NCBI GenBank assembly: GCA_965226695.1
Contig: OZ245405.1
Span: 1,426,001 to 1,490,000 of the forward strand
Direction of reading: 5' to 3'
Origin: CATOSD01 sp965226695
GTDB taxonomy: Bacteria; Chloroflexota; Dehalococcoidia; Lucifugimonadales; CATOSD01
Length of the DNA: 64,000 nucleotides
Below the pieces are notes generated by a model, which saw only the letters and a program-made list of their open reading frames with translations, was not told the DNA's origin and searched no databases. Below are positions 17,144 to 27,400 of this stretch, in pieces; positions within the stretch are counted from its first letter, which is position 1; every line of letters begins with the position of its first letter. The translations under genes were made by a program, and so were the position numbers.

Positions 17144-18910
17144 TTGACAACTCCCGCTTTACAGAACCTGCGCTACGATGCGGACGAAAACCCGCCGTTG
17201 CTCTCCTCTATCGGTTACGGCGTGCAGTTCAGCCTCATAGCCTCGGCCACGCTGCTGGTCACGCCCGTTATCGTGGCGCAGGCAACCGGACAGGACCCGT
17301 CTTATTTGACCTGGATGGTCTTCGCCTCGCTCCTCGTGATAGGCGTAAGTACCATCATGCAGGCAAGGGCGATAGGACCGGTCGGCGCCCGGGCGTTCGC
17401 CCCCATGTTCACCGCCGCGTTCTCCATACCCTTCTGCATCGCCGCGGTACAGGACGGCGGACCTATCCTGCTCTCTTCGCTCGTCCTGGTGACGGCGGCG
17501 ATCCAGTTGGTCATCGCGAAGTGGCTCTTCATTCTGCGCAGAATCGTCACGCCGATTGTCGGCGGCACCGTGATGATGATTCTGTCCATCACCCTTGCGT
17601 CGGTGGTGTTCGACCTGCTGGACAGGGCGTCACTCGAGAACCCGATCGAGGCAACTTCGACTGCGTTCGTGACACTGTTGGTCGTCGCCGCTCTGTCGTT
17701 GCGCGGCTCAAATTGGCTGCGGTTGTGGGGTCCGGTAATAGGCATAGTGACCGGCTGCGTCTGGGCCGTCGTCGTTGGCATCTACGATCCGACGGTCGCG
17801 ATACAGGCCGACTGGGTGGGACTGCCGCGTGAGTGGCCCGGCCTCGACTTCGACTTCGGCTTCCACTTCTGGACGCTGCTGCCGTCGTTCATCTTCCTGG
17901 GGCTCATAATCTCCATCCAGACCAATGGGGCTGCGATAACCCTCCAGCGCGCGTCGCGGCGCACCGGCGACGCGGTTGACTTCAGGAAGGTGCAGGGCTC
18001 TATGGCGGGAGGCGGAGCGACTAACCTGCTGGCCGGCCTGTTCGGAGCGGTGCCGAACATAATCAATCCGGGCGTAAGCTCGTTCATTCAGACGACCGGA
18101 GTCGCCTCCCGCAGGGTGGGCTACTGCATCGGGTTCATCTTCATAGCCGTGGCTTTCGTGCCGAAGCTGTCGGGACTGTTCAGCACCATTCCCGGCCCGG
18201 TAATGACCGGCTACCTGCTGATGGTCACGGGTACGCTATTCGCGGACGGCGCCCGCACGGTGATACAGGGCGAGCCGGACTCGCAAAAGCTCATCGCCGC
18301 TGGCGTGTGCTTCTGGATCGGGGCCGCGTTCCAGTTCGGACTCTTTCACCTGCCCGACCTGGGCCCGGTGTGGGCGGCCCTATTCAAGAGCGGAATTACC
18401 ACCGGCGGACTGGCCGCGGTGGCGATGATCCTGTACCTCGAGTTTACCAACCCCCGCAGAATGCGATTCCACTCGAAACTGGACATCGACGCCCTTCCCG
18501 AACTGAACAAGTTCCTTAAACGATTTGCGGCTCGCAGGGGCTGGGACGACAAGATGAAGGAGCGCCTGAGCCAGGTCTCGGAGGAGACGCTGCTGATCCT
18601 GGCCCCCCTGGACCTGGAGCTTGACCTGAACCTGGACGCCTTGGACGAGCCTTTGGACGAGCCCAAGGTAGAGCGCAGGCTCGTAGTGGTGGCGTCCAGC
18701 GACCAGTCCGGGGCCGACCTGGAGTTCATCGGCAGCGGCGGCGACGCGAACATCGAGGACCAGGTGCGCCAGCTACAGCAGCACGACTCCGAACCGCCGG
18801 AAGAGAACGAGATGTCACTGCGCTTGCTGCGCGGCCTGTCCTCCTCGGTGCGCCACCAGCAGTATCACGACACCGACGTCATAACCGTTCGCGTCACCCC
18901 TCCCGCCTAG
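17144..18910 (+). CDS. Nucleobase permease (NCS2 family) with an added C-terminal cytosolic domain
   Basis: The first ~440 of 588 residues form an NCS2 (uracil/xanthine) transporter with about 12-14 membrane segments and motifs such as RAIGPVGARAFAP and a TNGAAITLQ segment. After the last membrane helix, a soluble tail of about 145 residues follows. It contains EETLLIL, a strand RRLVVVAS, and a late GLSSSVRHQQ plus a terminal strand, a spacing that recalls RsbW-type GHKL ATPase domains but without clear ATP-binding motifs. A TTG start is used, with GGAGG six bases upstream. Its stop overlaps the convergent recG gene by four bases. It may import purines, with the tail sensing or regulating. 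Confidence 0.85.
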   Translation: MTTPALQNLRYDADENPPLLSSIGYGVQFSLIASATLLVTPVIVAQATGQDPSYLTWMVFASLLVIGVSTIMQARAIGPVGARAFAPMFTAAFSIPFCIAAVQDGGPILLSSLVLVTAAIQLVIAKWLFILRRIVTPIVGGTVMMILSITLASVVFDLLDRASLENPIEATSTAFVTLLVVAALSLRGSNWLRLWGPVIGIVTGCVWAVVVGIYDPTVAIQADWVGLPREWPGLDFDFGFHFWTLLPSFIFLGLIISIQTNGAAITLQRASRRTGDAVDFRKVQGSMAGGGATNLLAGLFGAVPNIINPGVSSFIQTTGVASRRVGYCIGFIFIAVAFVPKLSGLFSTIPGPVMTGYLLMVTGTLFADGARTVIQGEPDSQKLIAAGVCFWIGAAFQFGLFHLPDLGPVWAALFKSGITTGGLAAVAMILYLEFTNPRRMRFHSKLDIDALPELNKFLKRFAARRGWDDKMKERLSQVSEETLLILAPLDLELDLNLDALDEPLDEPKVERRLVVVASSDQSGADLEFIGSGGDANIEDQVRQLQQHDSEPPEENEMSLRLLRGLSSSVRHQQYHDTDVITVRVTPPA

Positions 18911-21390
18911 CTGGCGTCGAACGTCACAGTGGCTGCCAGCTTCCGGAACCGGCGCGCCAGGAAGGCGTGCTCCTCCCGCTCCAACTCCGGGTCCTCGTCC
19001 AACAGCCTCTGTGCCTCACGGCGTGCGAGCGCGAGCAGGCTCTGGTCGCTGGGAAGCGCCACCCGCAAGTCCGGCAGGCCGCTCTGACGCGTTCCCATGT
19101 AGTCGCCCGCGCCGCGCAGCCGCAGGTCCTCCTCGGCGAGCGCGAACCCGTCCTGGATTCGCTCCATCAGCTTGAGCCTTTCCCGCGCATCCTCGCCCGG
19201 CGCGTCCGCTAACAGCAGGCAGTGGCCCCGGTGGACGCCCCGGCCCACGCGGCCCCGGAACTGGTGAAGCTGCGCCAGGCCGAACCTGTCCGCGCCATCT
19301 ATCAGCATCACGGTAGCGTTGGGCACGTCGATGCCCACCTCCACGACGGGTGTGGTGACCAGGACGTCGTACTCGCCACGCTGCAACTCCTCCAGCACCA
19401 GCTCCTTCTCGCGCAGGGGCATGCGCCCGTGCAGCAATCCCACCCTGAGGTCGGGGAACACGTCAGACGACAGCCGCCGGTGCTCCTCGACCGCCGCGCG
19501 CGACTGGATAACCTCGGACTCCTCGACGAGAGGGCAGACCACGAACGCCTGCCTGCCCTGCCGCACCTCGCGGCGCAGCTCCTCGTACGCGGCGGCGCGC
19601 CGGTCGGGGGCGACCAGCACCGTGCGCACCGGCTGGCGGCCCGGCGGCATCTCGTCGATTATCGACGCGTCGAGGTCGCCGTAGACCGTGAGCGCGAGCG
19701 ACCGCGGTATCGGCGTGGCCGACATGGCAAGCATGTGCGGGCGGACGCCCTTGCCCCGCAGCGAAGACCGCTGCATCACGCCAAAGCGGTGCTGTTCGTC
19801 GACCACCGCCACCGCCAGACGCGGCATGTCTACGCTGTCCTGGATGAGCGCCTGCGTGCCGATTACGATATCCACCTCTCCATCCGCGATTCGTCCGTGC
19901 AGGTCGTCCTTTGCCCGCTTGCGCATACTTCCCAGCAACAGCGCCACCACGACGGGGCGCCCAAGCGACGGCATCGTCAGCCTGGCGACGCTTTCGTCGA
20001 GCGTTGGCACTTCGCCGCCGCCGGACAGCATTCGCGTGACGCTGAGGTAGTGTTGTTCCGCCAGAATCTCCGTCGGCGCCATCAGCGCTCCCTGGTAGCC
20101 GTCGAATACCGCCGCAAGGAGCGCCGCCGCGGCCACGACGGTCTTGCCGCTGCCCACGTCACCCTGTAGCAGCCTGCTCATTGGCCGGACGTCACGCAGG
20201 TCGGTTAGAATCTCATCGAGCGCCCTCGCCTGGGCGCCGGTCAGCCGGAACGGGAGCGACTCGAGAAACGTCGACAGCCTGGCTGAGTTCGCCGCCAGCG
20301 GAATCCCGTCGGCCTCGCGCCAGCGCAGCCGGCGTGTCAGGACCGCGAGCTGCCTGACGAACAGCTCGTCGAACGCCAGCCTGCTCCGCGCGTTGGCGAA
20401 TTGCTGGGCGGTGTCCGGAAAGTGCATCTGCGAGATGGCATCGCGCACGCCGATCAGTCTGAGCCTCTCCAGCATGGCGGCGGGCAGCGTCTCCTCGACT
20501 TGGTCGAGCGCGGCGTCAAGCACTTCCTTCGCCATGCGCCTCGCCGTGCGCAGGTATAGGCCCCTCGTAAGCGGATACACCGGCACCAGGCGGCCGGAGT
20601 GTACCAGGTCGTCACTTCCGTCCAGAATGTCGTAGTCGGGATTCTCGAAACGTGGCCTTCCTCCGAACACGCCTACCCTTCCGCTCAGCGCAACCTTCGT
20701 CCCCTGCCTAAGGCTGTTCGCCAGCCACGGGCTGTTGAACCACGTGGCGTGGAGGTTGCCCGTGTCATCGCCGAGCACCGCCTGCGTGGCCTTGCGGCGC
20801 GGGTCTCGCCCTGTCAACCTGGCTTCCCAAACGGTCACGACCGTCGTCTGTTCCTCACCCGGGACCAGTTCGTTCACCTTGCGGATGTTCGCGTAGTCGA
20901 CGTGGCGCAGCGGAAACTGGTACAACAGGTCCTCGACGGTCGAGACGCCAAGCTTCTCAAGTTTCGGCAGATGCGACTTGTTGACGCTGCGCAGGAGGGA
21001 CACGCTGTCGGACAGCGTGACCTTAACCGGAGGGGGTGGCGGGCGGCGGGGCCGTGCGGGCGCGGGGCGGCGAGACTGGGGGCTGGCATCGGTGGCGGCG
21101 GCAGCCTGACGGGCGGCTTGGGCGGCGGGGGGCCGGACCGGGCCGTCCTTCGGGGCGTTCGCCGCTATGCGGCGCATCACGCCCTCGGCCCAGTTGCGGC
21201 GCTCGGCCGGCGTCATGCCAGCGTAGCCGGGATGATCGGACAAGACCAGCGTCAACTCGTCGGACGCCAGCTCCAGAAACTTGTCCAGGCCGCCCGTGAC
21301 CACCTCGTTAGCGTAACCCTTCCGTGCCTCGAGGCGCAGGATGTTCGCCAGAATCTGCAGCTTGGTGCGGCTGCCGGGCCTCGTAGCCAT
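18907..21390 (-). CDS. recG: ATP-dependent DNA helicase RecG
   Basis: RecG reverses stalled forks and processes Holliday junctions. The 827-residue protein has the wedge/OB region (DVLYQ-type text DLLYQFPLRHVDY at about 160-172), Walker A GDVGSGKT near 413, a DEQHRFG box near 531, the MSATPIPRSL motif III, and the C-terminal QxxGRxGR box as FRGRVGRG. Compared with E. coli RecG it has about 130 extra N-terminal residues, ending in a Pro/Arg-rich linker, as in several Chloroflexota and Actinobacteria. The next gene upstream is degV, 52 bases away. Confidence 0.96.
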   Translation of the reverse strand: MATRPGSRTKLQILANILRLEARKGYANEVVTGGLDKFLELASDELTLVLSDHPGYAGMTPAERRNWAEGVMRRIAANAPKDGPVRPPAAQAARQAAAATDASPQSRRPAPARPRRPPPPPVKVTLSDSVSLLRSVNKSHLPKLEKLGVSTVEDLLYQFPLRHVDYANIRKVNELVPGEEQTTVVTVWEARLTGRDPRRKATQAVLGDDTGNLHATWFNSPWLANSLRQGTKVALSGRVGVFGGRPRFENPDYDILDGSDDLVHSGRLVPVYPLTRGLYLRTARRMAKEVLDAALDQVEETLPAAMLERLRLIGVRDAISQMHFPDTAQQFANARSRLAFDELFVRQLAVLTRRLRWREADGIPLAANSARLSTFLESLPFRLTGAQARALDEILTDLRDVRPMSRLLQGDVGSGKTVVAAAALLAAVFDGYQGALMAPTEILAEQHYLSVTRMLSGGGEVPTLDESVARLTMPSLGRPVVVALLLGSMRKRAKDDLHGRIADGEVDIVIGTQALIQDSVDMPRLAVAVVDEQHRFGVMQRSSLRGKGVRPHMLAMSATPIPRSLALTVYGDLDASIIDEMPPGRQPVRTVLVAPDRRAAAYEELRREVRQGRQAFVVCPLVEESEVIQSRAAVEEHRRLSSDVFPDLRVGLLHGRMPLREKELVLEELQRGEYDVLVTTPVVEVGIDVPNATVMLIDGADRFGLAQLHQFRGRVGRGVHRGHCLLLADAPGEDARERLKLMERIQDGFALAEEDLRLRGAGDYMGTRQSGLPDLRVALPSDQSLLALARREAQRLLDEDPELEREEHAFLARRFRKLAATVTFDAS

Positions 21391-21442
21391 TGGTGTGCGT
21401 GGGTGGAGCGGCGCGCCCGCGGCCGTGGCCGCGGTGGCGTTC

Positions 21443-22288
21443 CTAGCGCTGCGCGGTCAACAGGGCGAGTCCGACCGCGTTGGGCCCGACGTAGGTGCCC
21501 AACACCGGTCCCATCCTGGCGATGACGGGTCTCTTGCCGGTGGGCAGAGCGTCGGTCAGCGCGCTGGTCAGACCTTCCAACCCAGCGTCGCTGGTGGTGT
21601 ACATCACGCTCGCCTCTTCCAGCGGCGCCTGCTGCTCGGCGAACTCACGCATCTTGGCGAGACCCTTGGCACGGGTCCTCTCCTTGCCGAACTCGTGCAC
21701 CACGCCATCCTGTACCGTGATTATGGGCTTAACCTTGAGAAGCGTGCCTACCAAGGCTCTCGCGCGACCGATTCGCCCGCCCTTCTGCAGGTACTCGAGC
21801 GTGTCCAGCAGGCCCAGTAGGTGCGCCCGCGCCAGCGCGTCATTCGCCGCGTCAACCACCGCGGACAGGTCCGCGCCGGATTGCGCCGATCGCGCGGTGG
21901 CGAGCGCCACCAGGCCCTGCCCCATCGACGCTTGCATCGAGTCGACGATCTCGATTGGACATGCCGCGGCGGTCTGTTCCCTGGCCTGCACCGCTGAGTT
22001 GTACGTGCCGCTGACCTGGGACGAGACCGTAACGCAGACAATGCCGTCGGCGTTCTCGCCGACACTGTCGAACACCTGAACGAAGTCGCCGACGGAGGGC
22101 TGCGAGGTGGTGGGAAGCTTAGCGCTGCTGGTGAGGCGCCGGAAAAACTCGTCCGTGGTGATGTCCACGCCGTCGGAAAACTGCTCCGTGCCGAACAGCA
22201 CCTTGGCGGGCACGATCGAAATGCCGAAGTCCGCGGCAAGTGCCGGAGGCAGGTCGCTTACGCTGTCGGTGACAACTTTTACAGCCAA
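21443..22288 (-). CDS. DegV-family fatty-acid-binding protein (FakB-like)
   Basis: The 281-residue protein is a DegV/FakB relative. I chose the TTG at 22288 because it gives the family-typical start MAVKVVTDSVSDLPP and has AAGGAG five bases upstream; an ATG at 22312 adds eight atypical residues. SSQVSGTYNSA matches the segment that contacts the fatty acid carboxylate. FakB presents a fatty acid to the kinase FakA. The DAK2 gene directly upstream (48 bases) fits the FakA role, so the pair likely phosphorylates exogenous fatty acids. Confidence 0.9.
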   Translation of the reverse strand: MAVKVVTDSVSDLPPALAADFGISIVPAKVLFGTEQFSDGVDITTDEFFRRLTSSAKLPTTSQPSVGDFVQVFDSVGENADGIVCVTVSSQVSGTYNSAVQAREQTAAACPIEIVDSMQASMGQGLVALATARSAQSGADLSAVVDAANDALARAHLLGLLDTLEYLQKGGRIGRARALVGTLLKVKPIITVQDGVVHEFGKERTRAKGLAKMREFAEQQAPLEEASVMYTTSDAGLEGLTSALTDALPTGKRPVIARMGPVLGTYVGPNAVGLALLTAQR

Positions 22289-22336
22289 GATCACTCCTTC
22301 TGTGGCCGGCATCGGCCGCCAAGCCTGAGAGCGGCG

Positions 22337-23995
22337 CTACTCTATCGAGACGACGTAGTGGTAATAGGGCTGGCCGCCGTCGACGGTCTCTATCTCCACA
22401 CCGGGAATTGCTTCCTCCACGCCGGCGGCAGCCTGCTCGGCTTCCCCTTCTGATATCGGATCGCCGTAGTAGAGCGTAACCAGTTGGCCCTCCTCGACCT
22501 CTGCCCTCTCCAGCAGCGCGAGGAGCACGTCGCTGGGCGCGTCCCCGGCGGCTACGAGCTCGCGGTCCAGGATGCCAATCACCTGCCCCTCTTCCACGGC
22601 GACGCCGTTCAGCTCGACCTGTCGCACGGCCAGGCACACTTCGCCGGTTCGAACATTCGATAGGCCCTGCTCCATGTCGGCGGCGGTCTCATCCGCGGGC
22701 TTGTGCGGGTTGAATTCCAGCAAAGCCGCCACGCCCTGTGGTATGGAGGTGGAGGGCACGACGTGCATGTTCTTTTCGGAAATGGCTGCGGCCTGGCGAG
22801 CTGCCTGGACGATGTTGGAGTTGTTCGGCAGAAAGATGACGTTGTCGGACGGCGCCGCCTCTACGGCCTCCAGGATTTGGCCCACGCTCGGGTTCATGGT
22901 GTCACCACCCGCGAGGATGCCGGCCGCGCCGATGCTCCTGAACACCGCCTCTATGCCCTCGCCTCGCGCCACAGCCACTATGGCCGCGGGGGCCTCCGAC
23001 ACTGCCGGCGCGGCCTGTGATCGCCTGCCGGCGTAGAATTCGCGGTGCTGCTCGTCCATACTCTCAATCTTGACCTGGCTGAGCGTTCCCAGCGACACCG
23101 CGAAGCTGATGACCGGCCCGGGGTCTTCGGCGTGGACGTGCACCTTCAGCGCCGCCGCGTCGCCTATCACCACGGCAGAGCGCGCCATCTCGTTCATTCG
23201 CTCGCGCACGCCGTCAGAGTCCAGGCCCTCTCCCTCGATCAATAGCTGGGTGCAGTAGCCGAACTCCTCCTCTTCCACGGCCTCGAGAAACTCGTCGGAC
23301 ACGGTACCCGCGTCCTCCCCGACGCCGATGGCGTCCGGTGGTTGAAGCTCCTCTTCCAAAGGGGCCTCGCCCGCGGCCCACATTCGCAGCCCCTCGAGAA
23401 TGACGAGGACCCCGTGTCCGCCGGCGTCCACAACTCCGGCCTGGCGAAGTACCGGCAGCATGGTGGGTGTGAGCGCCACGGCGCGGCGGGCCGCTTCGCT
23501 TACCGGCGCGAGGAGAGCGGCCATGTCGGGGGAGTCGCCGGCTTCGAGGGCAGCGTCAGCGGTGTAGCGAAGCACCGTCAGCATTGTGCCCTCCCGCGGC
23601 TGCCCGACCGCCCTGTATGAGAAGTCGCGAGCGAGTTGCAGCGCGTGTACGAACTCAGCCGGGCCAAAGTCCTCGGAGTCGCCCAGCCCCGCGGCGAGTC
23701 CCTTGAAGAACTGGGACAGTATTACGCCGCTGTTGCCCTTTGCGCCCCAGAGAGCGCCACGGGCCATCGAGGCGGCAACATCGCGCGCCGGCACGTTCAC
23801 ACTCTCGCCGTCCTGCGAAAGGGTGTCAGTCAGCGTAAGGTACATGTTGGTGCCGGTGTCGCCGTCAGGAACGGGGAAGACGTTCAGCCTGTTGAGGAGA
23901 TCGACGTTGTGCTGAAACAGCTCCGTGGCGGCGGTGAACATCGCGCGAAGGTCGTCGCCGTCGCAGCGGGTCTTGGTCGCGGGGTGGTGAGTCAT
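22337..23995 (-). CDS. DAK2-domain kinase (FakA-like)
   Basis: The 552-residue protein starts with a DAK2 ATP-binding domain: the Asp-rich Mg site FPVPDGDTGTNMYL (about 40-53), GNSGVILSQFFKGLA, and AGGHGVLVILEGL near 200. The central and C-terminal regions (YCTQLLIEGEG, KVHVHAEDPG, then NNSNIVQAARQAA) match FakA-type fatty acid kinases. It would phosphorylate a fatty acid held by the DegV protein encoded just downstream, giving acyl-phosphate for phospholipid synthesis. Known FakA proteins have this length and domain order. Confidence 0.9.
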   Translation of the reverse strand: MTHHPATKTRCDGDDLRAMFTAATELFQHNVDLLNRLNVFPVPDGDTGTNMYLTLTDTLSQDGESVNVPARDVAASMARGALWGAKGNSGVILSQFFKGLAAGLGDSEDFGPAEFVHALQLARDFSYRAVGQPREGTMLTVLRYTADAALEAGDSPDMAALLAPVSEAARRAVALTPTMLPVLRQAGVVDAGGHGVLVILEGLRMWAAGEAPLEEELQPPDAIGVGEDAGTVSDEFLEAVEEEEFGYCTQLLIEGEGLDSDGVRERMNEMARSAVVIGDAAALKVHVHAEDPGPVISFAVSLGTLSQVKIESMDEQHREFYAGRRSQAAPAVSEAPAAIVAVARGEGIEAVFRSIGAAGILAGGDTMNPSVGQILEAVEAAPSDNVIFLPNNSNIVQAARQAAAISEKNMHVVPSTSIPQGVAALLEFNPHKPADETAADMEQGLSNVRTGEVCLAVRQVELNGVAVEEGQVIGILDRELVAAGDAPSDVLLALLERAEVEEGQLVTLYYGDPISEGEAEQAAAGVEEAIPGVEIETVDGGQPYYHYVVSIE

Positions 23996-24169
23996 GTGTC
24001 GGCCTGTGCCTCGATGGCGCGGCCCGCAGTCGCGCGGAACGTTAATCGATTGGGGCCTTTTCGCAGAATTGCCGAAAGCTATTGGCTGTGCTAAGGTTTA
24101 AGGGTTGCTCCCGGGGCCGGGAATCGCCCCAATACTAATTGAACATCCTCTGGGTGTCAAAGGTGAATC

Positions 24170-24361
24170 ATGGCAAGGTGTGAGGTCTGCTACAAGTCCG
24201 GACAGTCGGGAAACAACGTCAGCCACTCGAAGCGGCGCACGCGCACTCGCTGGATGGCAAACGTTCAGAGGGCCACGATCCGAGTCGACGGCCAACCTCG
24301 CCGCGTCAAGATCTGCACCCGCTGCTTGAGAAGCCACTACAAGGTAGCCGCACGCGGCTAG
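24170..24361 (+). CDS. rpmB: 50S ribosomal protein L28
   Basis: A 63-residue basic protein with the L28 pattern: MARCEVC at the start, SHSKRRTRTRW in the middle and VKICTRCLRS near the end. Cys4, Cys7, Cys49 and Cys52 form a zinc ribbon, the zinc-containing form of L28. It lies alone on the plus strand between two minus-strand operons. AAAGGTG precedes the ATG. Confidence 0.97.
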   Translation: MARCEVCYKSGQSGNNVSHSKRRTRTRWMANVQRATIRVDGQPRRVKICTRCLRSHYKVAARG

Positions 24362-24401
24362 CCCGGGCCGCTCCACGCGCTACGCCGCCGGCCCAACGGC
24401 C

Positions 24402-27400
24402 TCAGGCGTCGTAGGCGAGGCTTGGCCGCAGCCAGCGTTCCACCTCTAGCACATCCATCCCTTTTCGTCGCGCGTAATCTTCCACCGCGTCGCGCCCGAT
24501 TCGTCCCACCCCGAAGTACCGCGCGTCCGGGTGCGCGAAGTAGAAACCGCTCACCGACGCCGCGGGCCACATGGCGAAGTTCTCGGTCAGCTTCACGCTC
24601 GCCGAGCTTTCGGCGTCGAGCAGGTCGAACAACAGCCCCTTTTCGGTGTGGTCGGGGCACGCGGGATAACCCGGCGCCGGCCGTATCCCCTGGTACTTCT
24701 CCCTGATCAGCTCTTCGTTGGTCAGCCGCTCCTCTCGGGCGTATCCCCAAAGCTCGCGCCTGACGAGCTCGTGCATTCGCTCAGCCATCGCCTCGGCGAG
24801 CCGGTCCGCCAGGGCCTTGGCCATTATGCTGCCGTAGTCGTCGTGCTCGCGTTCGAGAGCATTCGCGAACTCCTCCAGGCCGACGCCCGCCGTCACGGCG
24901 AACAGCCCCAGGTGGTCGGCAACTCCGCTTTCGGCGGGCGCGACGAAGTCCGCCAGGCACAGATTCGACGGGTCGGTGCCGGCCCTCGAGCGCGCCCTGT
25001 CGGTCTGCTGGCGCAGAAAGTGGAACTCGGCCAGCGGACGGTCGCGAGTCTCGTCCTCGTACAGCACCACGTCGTCACCATTTGACTCGGCAGGCCAGAA
25101 TCCCACCACGGCGTTGGCGGTGAGTATGCGCTCGTCCACCATGCGCCGCAGCATGGCCTTCGCGTCGTCCAGCAGCGTGCGGGCCTCTTTGCCATAGGTG
25201 GGGCTGTTGAGTATGTCGGGATAGCGACCCCTCATCTCCCAGGTTGTAAAGAACGGCGTCCAGTCGATCTGGTCGAGCAGGTCGTCCAGGGGATAGTCCG
25301 GAAAGGCCCTGACTCCGAGGAAGGTTGGCTGAGGCGCGGCGGACGCCCAATCGAGCTCGGCGCGCCGCCGCCGCGCCTCGCGCAGCGTAAGCAACCGAGT
25401 CCGTTGGCCCCGGGCGGCCCTATCGACCCTGATGCGCTCGTAGTCCCGCTTCACCTCGACGGCGAACTCCTCACGAGACTCCCGGCTCATAAGCCGGCCC
25501 ATCACTCCGACGGAGCGCGAGGCGTCCTTTACGTGCATCACGGGATGCGAGTACTCCGGGTCGATCCGCAGGGCGGTGTGGGCGCTGGACGTGGTCGCGC
25601 CTCCGATGAGAAGCGGCACGCTCAACTCCTGTCGCGACATCTCTTTTGCGACGGTCACCATCTCGTCGAGCGAGGGGGTGATCAGCCCGCTCAGCCCTAT
25701 GACGTCCGCCCGCTCTTCCGCCGCGGTGTCCAGTATCTTCTGGAACGACACCATCACGCCAAGGTCGATAACCTCGTAGTTGTTGCAGCCCAGCACGACG
25801 CCGACGATTTTCTTGCCAATGTCGTGGACGTCGCCCTTGACGGTCGCCATGACAATCTTGCCTCTGGAGCCCGATGCGCCCGATTCGGCCTTCTCCCGCT
25901 CGATGAAGGGCACCAGGTGGGCAACTGCCTTCTTCATCACGCGCGCGCTCTTCACCACCTGGGGAAGGAACATCTGCCCCGAGCCGAACAGGTCACCGAC
26001 GGTGTTCATCCCGTCCATGAGCGGGCCCTCGATCACCTCTATCGGCCTCTCGGCGCCCAGGCGCGCCTCCTCTACGTCGTCGACTATGTGGTCGTCGATG
26101 CCTTTGACCATGGCATAGGTGAGGCGCTCCCCCACCGTGCCGCCCCGCCAGGCGTCGTCGACCACGCGCTCCCTGGCCTCGCCCCGGACCGTCTCGGCGA
26201 GCCGCACGAGCCGCTCGGTGGCCTCCGGATGCCGCGCCAACACGACGTCCTCCGCGGCCTCTCGCAGTTCGTCCGGGATGTTCGCGTACACCGCGAGCTG
26301 GCCGGCGTTGACAATTCCCATGTCCATGCCCGCGCGGGTGGCGTGGTAGAGGAACACCGAGTGGATGGCCTCCCTGACGGCGTCGTTCCCCCGGAACGAG
26401 AACGAGATGTTGCTGACGCCGCCGCTCACGTGCGAGAGCGGGAACTTGCGCTTGATCTGCCTCGCCGCCTCGATGTAGTTGACGCCGTAGAGGTCGTGTT
26501 CCTCTATACCCGTACCGACGGCGAAGATGTTGGGGTCGAAAATGATGTCCTCCGGCCGGAACCCCAACTCGTCGACCAGGATGCGATGCGACCTCTCGCA
26601 GATTCCAATCTTGCGCTCCACCGTGTCGGCCTGGCCCTCCTCGTCGAACGCCATGACTATCACCGCGGCGCCGTGCCGCCGCACCAGCCGCGCATGGGTG
26701 CGGAATTCCTCCTCGCCCTCCTTGAGCGATATGGAGTTGACCACACACTTGCCCTGCACGAATTTCAGCCCTTCTTCAATGACGCTGAAGCGGGAACTGT
26801 CGATCATGATGGGCACTCGGCTTATGTCCGGTTCGGCGACCAACAGGCTTAGGAAGCGCCCCATAGCCGCCTCGGAGTCGAGCAGCCCTTCGTCCATGTT
26901 CACGTCGATAATCTGCGCTCCGTCCTCCACCTGCTGACGCGCGACGGAGATCGCCTCCTCGTACCGGCCCCGACGAATCAGCCTCCTGAACCGCGCCGAG
27001 CCGGTCACGTTTGTCCTCTCGCCCACGTTGATGAAGTTGGAGTCTGGACGAATCTCCAGCAACTCCATTCCGCTCAGGTAGGTGCGGCCGGAGCCCTCGC
27101 GCCGTTGGCGAGGCGCCATTCCCGCCACGGCGGCGACGATGGCGCGGGTGTGCGTCGGGGTCGAGCCGCAGCAGGAACCGACGATGTTGGCGTGGCCGGT
27201 TTGCACGCGCGCGGCGGCCTGCGCGGCCATGAACTCGGGTGTTTCCTCGTATTCCCCAAGCTCGTTCGGAAGCCCCGCGTTCGGATGGCAGCTCACGAAC
27301 TCTTCGCAGATGCCGCTGAGGGCCGCCAGGTGCTGTGCCATCTCCCTGCTGCCAAGGGCGCAGTTGAGGCCCACGCTAAGCAAGGGCATCTGTGTGAAGA

